A stretch of DNA of 64,000 bases from the NCBI GenBank assembly GCA_938041955.1, contig CALISD010000016.1, positions 26,230 through 90,229 on the forward strand. Direction: 5' to 3'. Below, piece after piece: positions 9,648 through 19,635 of this stretch (position 1 is the stretch's first letter; every line of letters begins with the position of its first letter). The notes under the pieces are model-generated. The model searched no databases, was not told where the DNA came from, and saw only the letters and a list, made by a program, of their open reading frames with translations. The translations under genes and the position numbers were made by a program. The DNA comes from an uncultured Granulosicoccaceae bacterium (GTDB lineage Bacteria > Pseudomonadota > Gammaproteobacteria > Granulosicoccales > Granulosicoccaceae).

Positions 9648-11675
9648 TTAGGCTGCTAAACCGGTATGACGCAACAATGCATCAATCTTTGGCTCACGCC
9701 CGCGAAAACCGATAAACAGATCAAGGGCTTTTTCTGTACCGCCCTTTTCAAGAATAGATTGCATAAAGTGACGACCGGTTTCCTGGTTGAAGATACCGTC
9801 CTCTTCAAACTTTGAAAAAGCATCCGAAGACAAAACCTCAGCCCATTTGTAGCTGAAATATCCGGCGGCATAACCACCTGCAAATACATGTGAGAAGCTG
9901 TTCTGAAATTTCACTTCACCGGGTATCTCGTAAACCGCTACATCAGATCGCACAGAATCAAGAATACTTTGAATTGCTTTTGCGTCCGGTGAATCTGTAC
10001 GTAAATGCGTCTTCATATCAAAAAGTCCAAACTCCAGCTGTCTGACTGTCATCATTCCGGATTGAAAATTCTTTGCCGCCTTTGCCTTGTCTAATAGCGC
10101 TTGCGGGAGTTTTTCACCGGTTTCAAAATGGCCACTGACCAAATCTATTGATTCACGCTCCCAACACCAATTCTCAAGAAACTGACTGGGTAGCTCAACC
10201 GCATCCCACTCAACACCGCTGATGCCAGCGACAGATGCATGCTCCACACGAGTCAGCATATGATGTAAACCATGGCCAAACTCGTGGAACAGTGTGGTCA
10301 GTTCATTGTGAGTTAATAGCGCTGGTTGATCACCGACAGGGGGAGTCAGATTGCAGGTCAGGTAGGCCACAGGCAGTTGTATGCCTTTGGCTTTACGCAT
10401 ACGGCCAACGCAAACATCCATCCAGGCGCCTGCCCTTTTACCATTGCGGGCATAGTTGTCCATATAAAACGCGCCGCGCAGCTCACCGCTGTCAGTGTCT
10501 TTTATCTGATAAAGCGCCACATCTTCATGCCACACATCAGCGCCTTCGACTTTACTGATATCAATACCGAACAACCTGCCAGTGACCTCGAACATTCCCG
10601 GAACTGCAATACTGGCAGGGAAATAAGGCTTTAGATCTTGCTCTGAAAAATCGTAAAGCTTCTTTTTTAATTGATTGGCGTAGTAGGAAATATCCCACGG
10701 CTGAAGGTCATCCACTTTGATAGTCGCTTCAGTGCGGGCAAAGTCACGCATCGCATCGTGGTCTTTCTGCGCTGACGGTTTAGCGCGTATAGCCAGATCA
10801 TTAAGAAAGTCGAGCACCTGCTGCGGGCTTTCGACCATTTTGCTGGCTATTGAATAATCTGCATAGCTATCGAAACCCAGCAATATAGACTTTTCTGTAC
10901 GCAGTGCCACTGTGCGCTCGATAATTCCGGAGTTATCCCAGTCTTTTTCGCCGCCAGCGGTAGCACGTGTGGACCAGGCAAAATACATTGTCTTGCGCAG
11001 CTCGCGATCTTCAGCGAAAGTCATCACGGCATGGTAGTTCGGATAGTCGAGCGTCAGGCTATAACCCTCTTCACCTTTCTCTTCTGCACACTGCCTGGCG
11101 AGATCGAGAGAGTTTTGCGGAAAACCGGCCAACGCCTTGTCGTCAGTAAAGTTCATCCGCCAGGCATTACCGGAATCCAATACGTTTTCGTTAAAGCGTG
11201 TACTTAATTTGCTGAGTTCGGCAGCTATCTCTTTAAAGCGTTGGCGATCTTTGCCTTCCAGTGCCACGCCACCTAATTTGAAGCTCAACAACTGATCGTC
11301 AATACTTTTTCTCTGTCCCTGATCAAGAGAGGCAAACCCATCACTCTGTGCGATCTTCTGCATTCGCTCGTAAAGCGCCTTGTTTTGACCTAACTCTGTG
11401 TACCAGGCAGTCAACTTAGGCAGGCAGTTATTGTGTACCTCACGAATTTCATCGCTACTCGCAACTGAATTTAAGTGCCGTATGGGCGAGTAAAATCGCT
11501 GTATGGTATCAACAGCCTGATCGAGCTCAAAGACAAAGTTGTCCCAATCGGGATCAGATAACTCAGACAGTTCTGCGATTTTTTTATCACTGGCGGCGAG
11601 CAGCTCGTCGAGCTCCGCTTCCACCTTGTTCAGTTCGATTTTGGAGAATTCAGGTAGATCCAGGAATCCTTGCAT
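9648..11675 (-). CDS. prlC: Oligopeptidase A (M3 zinc metallopeptidase)
   Basis: A cytoplasmic M3-family endopeptidase that degrades short peptides, including cleaved signal peptides. The zinc motif HEFGHGLHHML is at about residues 462-472, with the third ligand Glu further on in GVEWDAVELPSQFLENW. The frame opens at 11720, but family alignment favours the ATG at 11675 (MQGFLDLPEFSKIE), giving 675 residues against about 680 in E. coli. The 3' end lies 54 bases from ubiD. It is transcribed in the same direction as gyrB, with about 190 bases between them. Confidence 0.93.
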   Translation of the reverse strand: MQGFLDLPEFSKIELNKVEAELDELLAASDKKIAELSELSDPDWDNFVFELDQAVDTIQRFYSPIRHLNSVASSDEIREVHNNCLPKLTAWYTELGQNKALYERMQKIAQSDGFASLDQGQRKSIDDQLLSFKLGGVALEGKDRQRFKEIAAELSKLSTRFNENVLDSGNAWRMNFTDDKALAGFPQNSLDLARQCAEEKGEEGYSLTLDYPNYHAVMTFAEDRELRKTMYFAWSTRATAGGEKDWDNSGIIERTVALRTEKSILLGFDSYADYSIASKMVESPQQVLDFLNDLAIRAKPSAQKDHDAMRDFARTEATIKVDDLQPWDISYYANQLKKKLYDFSEQDLKPYFPASIAVPGMFEVTGRLFGIDISKVEGADVWHEDVALYQIKDTDSGELRGAFYMDNYARNGKRAGAWMDVCVGRMRKAKGIQLPVAYLTCNLTPPVGDQPALLTHNELTTLFHEFGHGLHHMLTRVEHASVAGISGVEWDAVELPSQFLENWCWERESIDLVSGHFETGEKLPQALLDKAKAAKNFQSGMMTVRQLEFGLFDMKTHLRTDSPDAKAIQSILDSVRSDVAVYEIPGEVKFQNSFSHVFAGGYAAGYFSYKWAEVLSSDAFSKFEEDGIFNQETGRHFMQSILEKGGTEKALDLFIGFRGREPKIDALLRHTGLAA

Positions 11676-11867
11676 AACGCATCCGCTCGCTGTGTTAATC
11701 AGCGCGGTATCAAAAAACACCGCTGCTTATAAAGACAAAATGGGTTTGACGCTGGCTTCAACCGGCCGCCAACACTTTAAACAAAGCCTAGACGCAATTT
11801 TTTCACCACAAGCCCGCTTTACGTCAGCGAGCTATAACCGCGGCTTCAATTTTTTCAGTGACCAGCG

Positions 11868-14315
<2,448 letters not shown>

Positions 14316-14343
14316 CTATTTCAGCGGTAGGCTGGGCAGCTCT

Positions 14344-15426
14344 TTAGTATACCACGTTTTCGATTTTGCCTCGTTCCACGTGGAACGTTTTGTTTACACT
14401 TTGTACGGTTTTAGAAATATCCTCTACGCCTGTTAGAAACACCTGAACAGAACAGGTTTCCAGGTAAGCAAATACAAACTCGCGTGCTTTTTCATCAAGC
14501 TCAGAAGGGAGATCATCGAACAGTAATATCGGTGCCTGCTGATGATGATCAGTGTACAAATCTACCTGTACTAACTTAAGCAACACAGCCAGTAATTTTT
14601 GCTGACCACGTGAATGCACATATCTAGCTTCGTCACTTCCCACTTTTAATTTGATGTCAGCTCGATGTGGCCCGGTCGATGTCGTGCCTAGTCGGCGGCA
14701 GTTGTCCAGGGATCTTTCCAACGTGTCGATCAATGAAATACCTTCAGCCCAGCCCTGGCGATAATGAAGCTGTGGAAGAATTGCATTGTTATCCATCTGT
14801 TCGGCAAATTTGCCAAGACGGTGCTGTACTTGCTCACAGACTAATCTTCGGCACAGAGCAATGGCTTCGCCTGATTCTGAAAGCTCAGTGTTCCACAAAG
14901 ACACCATTTTATCCGGGGCGTTTGCGCGCAGCGCCGCATTCCTTTGCGACAATGCTGTTTTGTACCGTTTCGATAAATGTACAAAAGTGTGCTCCACGTG
15001 AAACAGTATCCAATCGAGGAAGTTTCTCCGCTCGCCAGGACCCCCTTCAACCAGTTCGTGATTCTTCGCTGATATCGCGACACTAGGAACAGCAATAGCT
15101 AGAGCAGACAAACGATTGATATTCTGACCATCAATACGGGCGGTTGTCGAATCTTTCCCACGACTAATCCCGACAGAAGTACTCGATTGCCGTAAACGAT
15201 CCGAAACAGATCCGCTCACCGTAAGCTCTGAATTATCGTTAGAAATTATTGTCGTGATTTTGCCGGAGCGAAAGCTACGGCCTACAGACAGAAGTGACAC
15301 AGCCTCAAGCAAACTGGTTTTGCCAGCGCCATTATCTCCGTAAAAATAATTGATACCTTCACCAGGCTCAATATGTACAGAAGATAAATTGCGAACTCCG
15401 AGCACATCTAGACGAGTCAGATGCAT
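14344..15426 (-). CDS. recF: DNA replication and repair protein RecF
   Basis: An SMC-like ATPase that, with RecO and RecR, loads RecA at single-strand gaps. The Walker A motif is GDNGAGKTSLLEAVSLL at about residues 30-46; the signature and Walker B regions are in SRGQQKLLAVLLKL and PILLFDDLPSELD. 360 residues is normal. The gene carries two parS-like palindromes within its coding sequence (14372-14387 and 14990-15005), which may constrain its codon choice there. It sits between dnaN (88 bases upstream) and gyrB. Confidence 0.97.
   Translation of the reverse strand: MHLTRLDVLGVRNLSSVHIEPGEGINYFYGDNGAGKTSLLEAVSLLSVGRSFRSGKITTIISNDNSELTVSGSVSDRLRQSSTSVGISRGKDSTTARIDGQNINRLSALAIAVPSVAISAKNHELVEGGPGERRNFLDWILFHVEHTFVHLSKRYKTALSQRNAALRANAPDKMVSLWNTELSESGEAIALCRRLVCEQVQHRLGKFAEQMDNNAILPQLHYRQGWAEGISLIDTLERSLDNCRRLGTTSTGPHRADIKLKVGSDEARYVHSRGQQKLLAVLLKLVQVDLYTDHHQQAPILLFDDLPSELDEKAREFVFAYLETCSVQVFLTGVEDISKTVQSVNKTFHVERGKIENVVY
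14372..14387. promoter_or_regulatory. parS-like ParB binding site 1
   Basis: CGTTCCACGTGGAACG is a perfect 16-bp palindrome. The known chromosomal parS consensus is TGTTTCACGTGAAACA, and Pseudomonas sites often have TTCCACGTGGAA at the core. It lies at the 3' end of recF, close to the origin candidate and in the same replicon region as parAB at 27.8-29.7 kb. Confidence 0.8.
14990..15005. promoter_or_regulatory. parS-like ParB binding site 2
   Basis: TGCTCCACGTGAAACA matches the parS consensus TGTTTCACGTGAAACA at 14 of 16 positions, and the right half is exact. It lies inside recF about 600 bp from the first site, which is typical of clustered parS sites near an origin. Confidence 0.75.
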
Positions 15427-15514
15427 AGAGCGAATACATTCGCGATGAATAGTTGCATGGGTAGGGCGCTTAAATCAGATGGCATCTCAATTACCCTTAT
15501 ACCCAGGCCGCTTT

Positions 15515-16615
15515 TTATAGCCGCATTGGCATAACAACATACGTGCTTTGCTTATCATCACTGGGATGGATCACCATGCTACTGGTGTTATCACTGACAT
15601 TCAATTCAGCTGTTTCAGAATCAATTGCGTTTAAAACATCGAGAAGATAAACCACATTAAACCCTATTTCTATAGGCTCACCGTCGTAATCTATTTGCAA
15701 TTCATCTTCCGCTTCTTCATGTTTGGGATTGTTTGTTTGAATTCCCAATTGATCTTTGGCTAAGGTTAGCCGAACGCCTTTGTACGTTTCATTAGCCAAA
15801 ATCGCGCTTCGACGTAAAGCCTGTTTCAGAAGATCCCTATCGACAATGGCAATGTTAGTACTTGCCAATGGAATGACCTTTTCATAGTCGGGAAATTTCC
15901 CATCGATAAGCTTAGTGGTCAGCTGAAGTGCACCTAATTTCACCTGAAGATGATTGCTGGTCAGATTCAACGTGATATCTGTATCTGTGTCGTCCATTAA
16001 TCGTGACAATTCGCTTATTGCTTTACGAGGAATAATGGCTGATATCGCCTCAGTGGTATTGATATCTATTGCTGTTCTATGTAATGCCAGTCGATGGCCG
16101 TCAGTGCTTACACAACACAGTTCATTTTCACCGATCTGCAATAACAGACCATTCAGGTAATAACGAACATCTTGTTGAGCCATTGCGAACGAGGTGCGCT
16201 TAATGGCCAGATCCAAATGCTTTTGAGGAAGTGAAACAGCCGTTGCATCCGTTAGTTCATCCACTAACGGAAATTCATCGACTGGCAGAGTAGCCAGAGT
16301 AAAGCGGCTTTTGCCTGTTTTTACTTTGGCTTTTTCTGTATCGACTTCGAAATCGAGTCGTGCGTTGTCATCAAGTGATCGACAGATATCAAAAAGCTTG
16401 CGTGCAGGAATAGTTGATCGTCCCGGTTCGGTGACAATCAGAGGAATCCTGGTTTTAAGTTCCACCTCATTGTCAGTACCCGTGATTTCCAGACTATCTT
16501 CAGTTGCTACAAACAAAAGATTGTTCATCACTTCATGGGTTTGTTTTCGTTCTACAACACCTACAACCTGCTGTAGTGGAGTGAACAATTCGAGTTTGGA
16601 AATTGCGAATTTCAT
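15515..16615 (-). CDS. dnaN: DNA polymerase III beta subunit (sliding clamp)
   Basis: The ring-shaped clamp that holds DNA polymerase III on its template. 366 residues, the standard length, starting MKFAISKLELFTPLQQVVGVVERK and ending YVVMPMRL, which is the near-invariant C-terminus of the family. Three repeated clamp domains are expected; IPARKLFDICRSL and RYYLNGLLLQI are typical domain 1/2 stretches. It lies 88 bases upstream of recF. The 265-bp gap to dnaA is AT-rich and holds DnaA boxes. Confidence 0.98.
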   Translation of the reverse strand: MKFAISKLELFTPLQQVVGVVERKQTHEVMNNLLFVATEDSLEITGTDNEVELKTRIPLIVTEPGRSTIPARKLFDICRSLDDNARLDFEVDTEKAKVKTGKSRFTLATLPVDEFPLVDELTDATAVSLPQKHLDLAIKRTSFAMAQQDVRYYLNGLLLQIGENELCCVSTDGHRLALHRTAIDINTTEAISAIIPRKAISELSRLMDDTDTDITLNLTSNHLQVKLGALQLTTKLIDGKFPDYEKVIPLASTNIAIVDRDLLKQALRRSAILANETYKGVRLTLAKDQLGIQTNNPKHEEAEDELQIDYDGEPIEIGFNVVYLLDVLNAIDSETAELNVSDNTSSMVIHPSDDKQSTYVVMPMRL

Positions 16616-16880
16616 GGCGTATATAAGTATTGTTTTTGTTTACTGGGTTACCTTGCTCTAACTACTAAGCAGGATAATTCTGTATATAACTAATTTTTCT
16701 TTATATTAATCAATTGCTTACAACATAAAATTTGTATGTGGATGCCATTCATTAAGCTGTGGATAACTTGGGTTCAAATATTCTCGAAAAAGTTGTTAGG
16801 TTTTTATTCCTGACTTTTTCACAACTTATCTACAAGGGGTGACCTTACCAGACATACACAACATACAGTACCTGTAGCAT
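16616..16880. other. Candidate replication origin (oriC) between dnaN and dnaA
   Basis: A 265-bp non-coding gap. Bases 16672-16735 are very AT-rich, as in a DNA unwinding element. Next to it lies TGTGGATAA (16758-16766), the exact complement of the DnaA box TTATCCACA. TTATCTACA (16826-16834) and TTTTTCACA (16816-16824) are one-mismatch boxes, and TGTGGATGC (16737-16745) is weaker. The position beside dnaA and close to two parS-like sites fits an origin. It may also carry the dnaN promoter. The gap upstream of dnaA is an alternative site. Confidence 0.6.
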
Positions 16881-18254
16881 TTATTGAGTCAATGTTCTTG
16901 TCAGTTGCTTGATGTCTTCTTCCATTCTCCCATCAGATAGTGAAAGCTCGGTGATCTTGCGAAAGGCATGCAAAACGGTGGTGTGGTCACGACCGCCAAA
17001 TGCTTCTCCTATCTCAGGCAGGCTGTGTCTGGTGAGCTTCTTGGATAAAAACATCGCCACTTGCCTAGGTCTCGCGATAGATCGATTGCGCTTCTTAGAT
17101 AAGAGCTCAGAGTTTCGTACCTGATAGTAATCACAGACTGTTTTCTGAATATTTTGCACAGTAACCAGGCGTTCCTGTACTGCTAACATGTCTTTCAGAG
17201 CGTCTTTCACAAACTCAATGGTGATTGGTTTGCCGGTAAACTGGGAGTTTGCTGCTACACGCCGCAGTGCACCTTCAAGTTCACGAACATTAGAGACGAT
17301 TCGCTGCGCAATAAAAAAGCTGACTTCTTCGCTTAACGGATAGCCGAACTGTTCTGCCTTTGCGTTTAGAATGGCTACTCTGGTTTCCAGCTCTGGCGGT
17401 TCAATAGCCACCGTTAAACCCCAGCCAAAACGTGATTTAAGCCTTTCCTCTACGCCATCTATTTCTTTCGGGTAGCGATCACTGGTCAAAATAATTTGCT
17501 GACCATCCTCAAGCAGTGCGTTAAAGGTATGAAAAAATTCTTCCTGTGTTTGCACCTTGTTTGCGAAAAACTGGATGTCATCAATGAGCAGAGCATCAAG
17601 GCTCCTATAGTGCTTCTTAAATTGATCCTGAGTACCGTTTTGCAGAGATTTCACCATTTCACGCACGAATTTCTCAGAGTGTAAGTACTGAACTTTTCGT
17701 GCGCCGCGGCTCACCATGTGATTGCCAACCGCTTGCATTAGATGAGTTTTGCCTAATCCGACGCCACCATAAATAAACAATGGGTTGTATGAGCCGCCCG
17801 GGTTTTCTCCAATCTGCAATGCTGCCGCACGCCCGAACTGGTTGGATTTACCCTCTATATAGGTATCGAAGTTGAAAGTAGGGTTCAGCGCGGTTTTAAA
17901 TTCTTGAAGCGGGGCGTTTTGTGCCGATGAACGCCGTGAGGGGTTGTGACTGCCATCAAAACCGTTGGAATTGAGATCAGTGGATTTAGCAACTGCTTTT
18001 GCCGGTGCCTGTAGTTCATCGGTACCGACCCGAAGCAATACATTAAATCCTTTTTTATCAGCCAGGCTTGTGACGATTTCTCTGATTCTTTCCGCATAGC
18101 TGGTCTCAACCTTTTCTCGTACATATTCGTTTGGTGCAAGTAGCTTGATGCCTTCTTCGGTTTCCATGGCTTGTAAGCACAGAACCCATGTGGTCATTTC
18201 TTGTACAGACAGTTCGTTTGACAAATGCGAGAGACAGCGATTCCAGACCGACAA
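16881..18254 (-). CDS. dnaA: Chromosomal replication initiator protein DnaA
   Basis: The AAA+ initiator that binds DnaA boxes and opens oriC. Walker A is in IYGGVGLGKTHLMQAVGNH, Walker B in SLDALLIDDIQFF, and the DnaA-box-binding helix in GGRDHTTVLHAFRKI near the C-terminus. The frame stays open to 18569, but alignment to other DnaA proteins (S-L/V-W-x-x-C-L at the start) points to the TTG at 18254, with GGGGAG 9 bases upstream; this gives 457 residues against 467 in E. coli. A rare start codon would fit tight control of DnaA. A perfect DnaA box lies upstream at 18479, as expected for autoregulation. Confidence 0.95.
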   Translation of the reverse strand: MSVWNRCLSHLSNELSVQEMTTWVLCLQAMETEEGIKLLAPNEYVREKVETSYAERIREIVTSLADKKGFNVLLRVGTDELQAPAKAVAKSTDLNSNGFDGSHNPSRRSSAQNAPLQEFKTALNPTFNFDTYIEGKSNQFGRAAALQIGENPGGSYNPLFIYGGVGLGKTHLMQAVGNHMVSRGARKVQYLHSEKFVREMVKSLQNGTQDQFKKHYRSLDALLIDDIQFFANKVQTQEEFFHTFNALLEDGQQIILTSDRYPKEIDGVEERLKSRFGWGLTVAIEPPELETRVAILNAKAEQFGYPLSEEVSFFIAQRIVSNVRELEGALRRVAANSQFTGKPITIEFVKDALKDMLAVQERLVTVQNIQKTVCDYYQVRNSELLSKKRNRSIARPRQVAMFLSKKLTRHSLPEIGEAFGGRDHTTVLHAFRKITELSLSDGRMEEDIKQLTRTLTQ

Positions 18255-18478
18255 CGAGCGACACTCCCCGGTTGAGGCCAATACTGGCCAAAAAGGTAAA
18301 TAATATTCAGTTTTTACTGGCGGAAAATAATGGCGGTCGGTGTGACGAACGAGTATTTTGTTGTTGTACCTCGCTGCGCTTATCAATTGATAACCTAGCT
18401 CGGCGACAGGTTTGCAGTGCGTGTTGCTAAACCAGCGCTTCACATCGACGAAAATTAGTCTATTACTGTTTGAGAAAG

Positions 18479-18487
18479 TTATCCACA
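18479..18487 (+). promoter_or_regulatory. DnaA box in the dnaA-rpmH intergenic region
   Basis: TTATCCACA is the exact high-affinity DnaA box. It lies about 225 bp upstream of the chosen dnaA start and 33 bp upstream of the rpmH -35 element, so it could control either gene or be part of an origin. It is the only exact box seen in this gap. Confidence 0.75.
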
Positions 18488-18519
18488 GTTGATTTCGAGT
18501 TAGTCGCCACGTGTAATTA

Positions 18520-18548
18520 TTGACGACAGCCCATTTTGTAGCGATAAT
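18520..18548 (+). promoter_or_regulatory. Sigma-70 promoter of rpmH
   Basis: TTGACG (18520-18525) and GATAAT (18543-18548) are separated by 17 bases, the ideal spacing. The rpmH start is at 18614, leaving a leader of about 60 bases. Confidence 0.7.
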
Positions 18549-18613
18549 CAGAGAGCTAACCCGAAACAAAGTGCTTGCGCCACTGCGGCGCTTGTAAATC
18601 CCGGTATCTAATA

Positions 18614-18748
18614 ATGAAACAGACCTTCCAGCCTAGCAACTTGCGTCGCAAGCGAACTCACGGTTTCAGAGCTCGTATGGCCACTCGTGGTGGACGCGCA
18701 GTTATCCGTGCAAGAAGAGCCAAAGGTCGTCGCAGACTTTCTGCGTAA
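18614..18748 (+). CDS. rpmH: Ribosomal protein bL34
   Basis: A very basic 44-residue protein of the large ribosomal subunit. It begins [18 protein letters not shown] and ends AKGRRRLSA, the standard L34 sequence. It is divergent from dnaA and is followed by rnpA, the conserved arrangement near bacterial origins. Confidence 0.97.
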   Translation: MKQTFQPSNLRRKRTHGFRARMATRGGRAVIRARRAKGRRRLSA

Positions 18749-18926
18749 ATCCAGACCTCAGCCCTGGTGGTGTAAAGCCAGGCACGTCACGGTAAAGTAT
18801 TTGTCCGATCGAACTTGCGTTGCAGGCTCGAATGAAATGTAGCGTGTCTTGCGCTACGGACCGGTATTGCCAGAAAATACTGAGCGTGACTCGCGGGGTT
18901 CACATCAACGGTCTGATAAAATCACT

Positions 18927-19286
18927 GTGCCGCACACTCCTGACTCAAGTTTTCCCAGAGAATCCAGGCTGACTGCCGCTTCCCAATACCGCAAGGTATT
19001 CGAAAAAAACCATCGTACAGCCGATAAGCACTGGACCATCCTCTACCGTGCCAACGATGATGGTGCCGCAAGACTCGGCATGGCGGTGGCAAAAAAAAAT
19101 GCAAAAAGAGCGGTCGACAGGAACCGACTCAAGCGTTTAGCCAGAGAATCATTCAGGCAACACAAGAAATCACTCGCAGGTTTTGATATCGTACTGATGA
19201 TACGCCACGCCAGCGTGTCAGCTGGTAATGAAGAGCTGTACAAAGGCTTAGAGGCGCATTGGTCACGGATTGCGAAGAATGCGTAA
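18927..19286 (+). CDS. rnpA: Ribonuclease P protein component
   Basis: The small basic protein that assists RNase P RNA in trimming tRNA 5' ends. The RNP signature is in [22 protein letters not shown], seen here with the order K-N-x-x-R-A-x-x-R-N-R-x-K-R, and the N-terminal [17 protein letters not shown] is typical. The frame opens at a TTG at 18849 (145 residues), but the GTG at 18927 gives 119 residues, the same length as E. coli RnpA; neither has a clear ribosome site, so the start is uncertain. The 3' end overlaps yidD by 8 bases. Confidence 0.92.
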   Translation: MPHTPDSSFPRESRLTAASQYRKVFEKNHRTADKHWTILYRANDDGAARLGMAVAKKNAKRAVDRNRLKRLARESFRQHKKSLAGFDIVLMIRHASVSAGNEELYKGLEAHWSRIAKNA

Positions 19287-19515
19287 ATCGCTTTGTTTTA
19301 TAATCAGTGGTTACCAACGCTTTATAAGTCCGTGTTTGCCACCACACTGCAGATACACACCGAGCTGTTCACAGTACACTATGGAAGCAATTCAACTATA
19401 CGGACCCTTCAAAGGCAGTTGGCTGGGTTTAAAGCGTATTGGGCGTTGTAATCCACTTGGATCACATGGATATGATCCGGTACCAGATGTAGCGTCAGAC
19501 AGAGCAGAACAGTAA
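19279..19515 (+). CDS. yidD: Membrane protein insertion efficiency factor
   Basis: A 78-residue membrane-associated protein that assists YidC-dependent insertion. The family motif [20 protein letters not shown], followed by the Cys of SCSQY and then [24 protein letters not shown], is clear. The ATG at 19279 overlaps the rnpA stop; an alternative TTG three codons earlier exists. Gene order rnpA-yidD-yidC is conserved across bacteria. Confidence 0.95.
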   Translation: MRKSLCFIISGYQRFISPCLPPHCRYTPSCSQYTMEAIQLYGPFKGSWLGLKRIGRCNPLGSHGYDPVPDVASDRAEQ

Positions 19516-19521
19516 AGATCT

Positions 19522-19635
19522 ATGTTTCGTGAAATCAAGCCAGTTGGCATCGAATCAGATATCGTCGATTCAGCCAACTTCAAACCAGAAAGAAGAATAA
19601 TGACCAGTACCCCGGGGCAGTACCAGCATGGATAA
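19522..19635 (+). CDS. Possible 37-residue leader ORF overlapping the yidC start
   Basis: An ATG at 19522 opens a 37-codon frame that ends TAA at 19633-19635, so its stop overlaps the yidC start in the form ATGGATAA. This is the geometry of translational coupling. The peptide has charged N-terminal and Ser/Thr/Pro-rich C-terminal parts and no recognised domain. The ribosome site is weak (AAAGATCT), and the frame may be chance. Confidence 0.25.
   Translation: MFREIKPVGIESDIVDSANFKPERRIMTSTPGQYQHG

Noticed and set aside
18255-18569. N-terminal extension of DnaA by 105 codons
   Set aside because: The extension does not resemble any DnaA, contains a DnaA box, and the TTG at 18254 with GGGGAG fits the family start.
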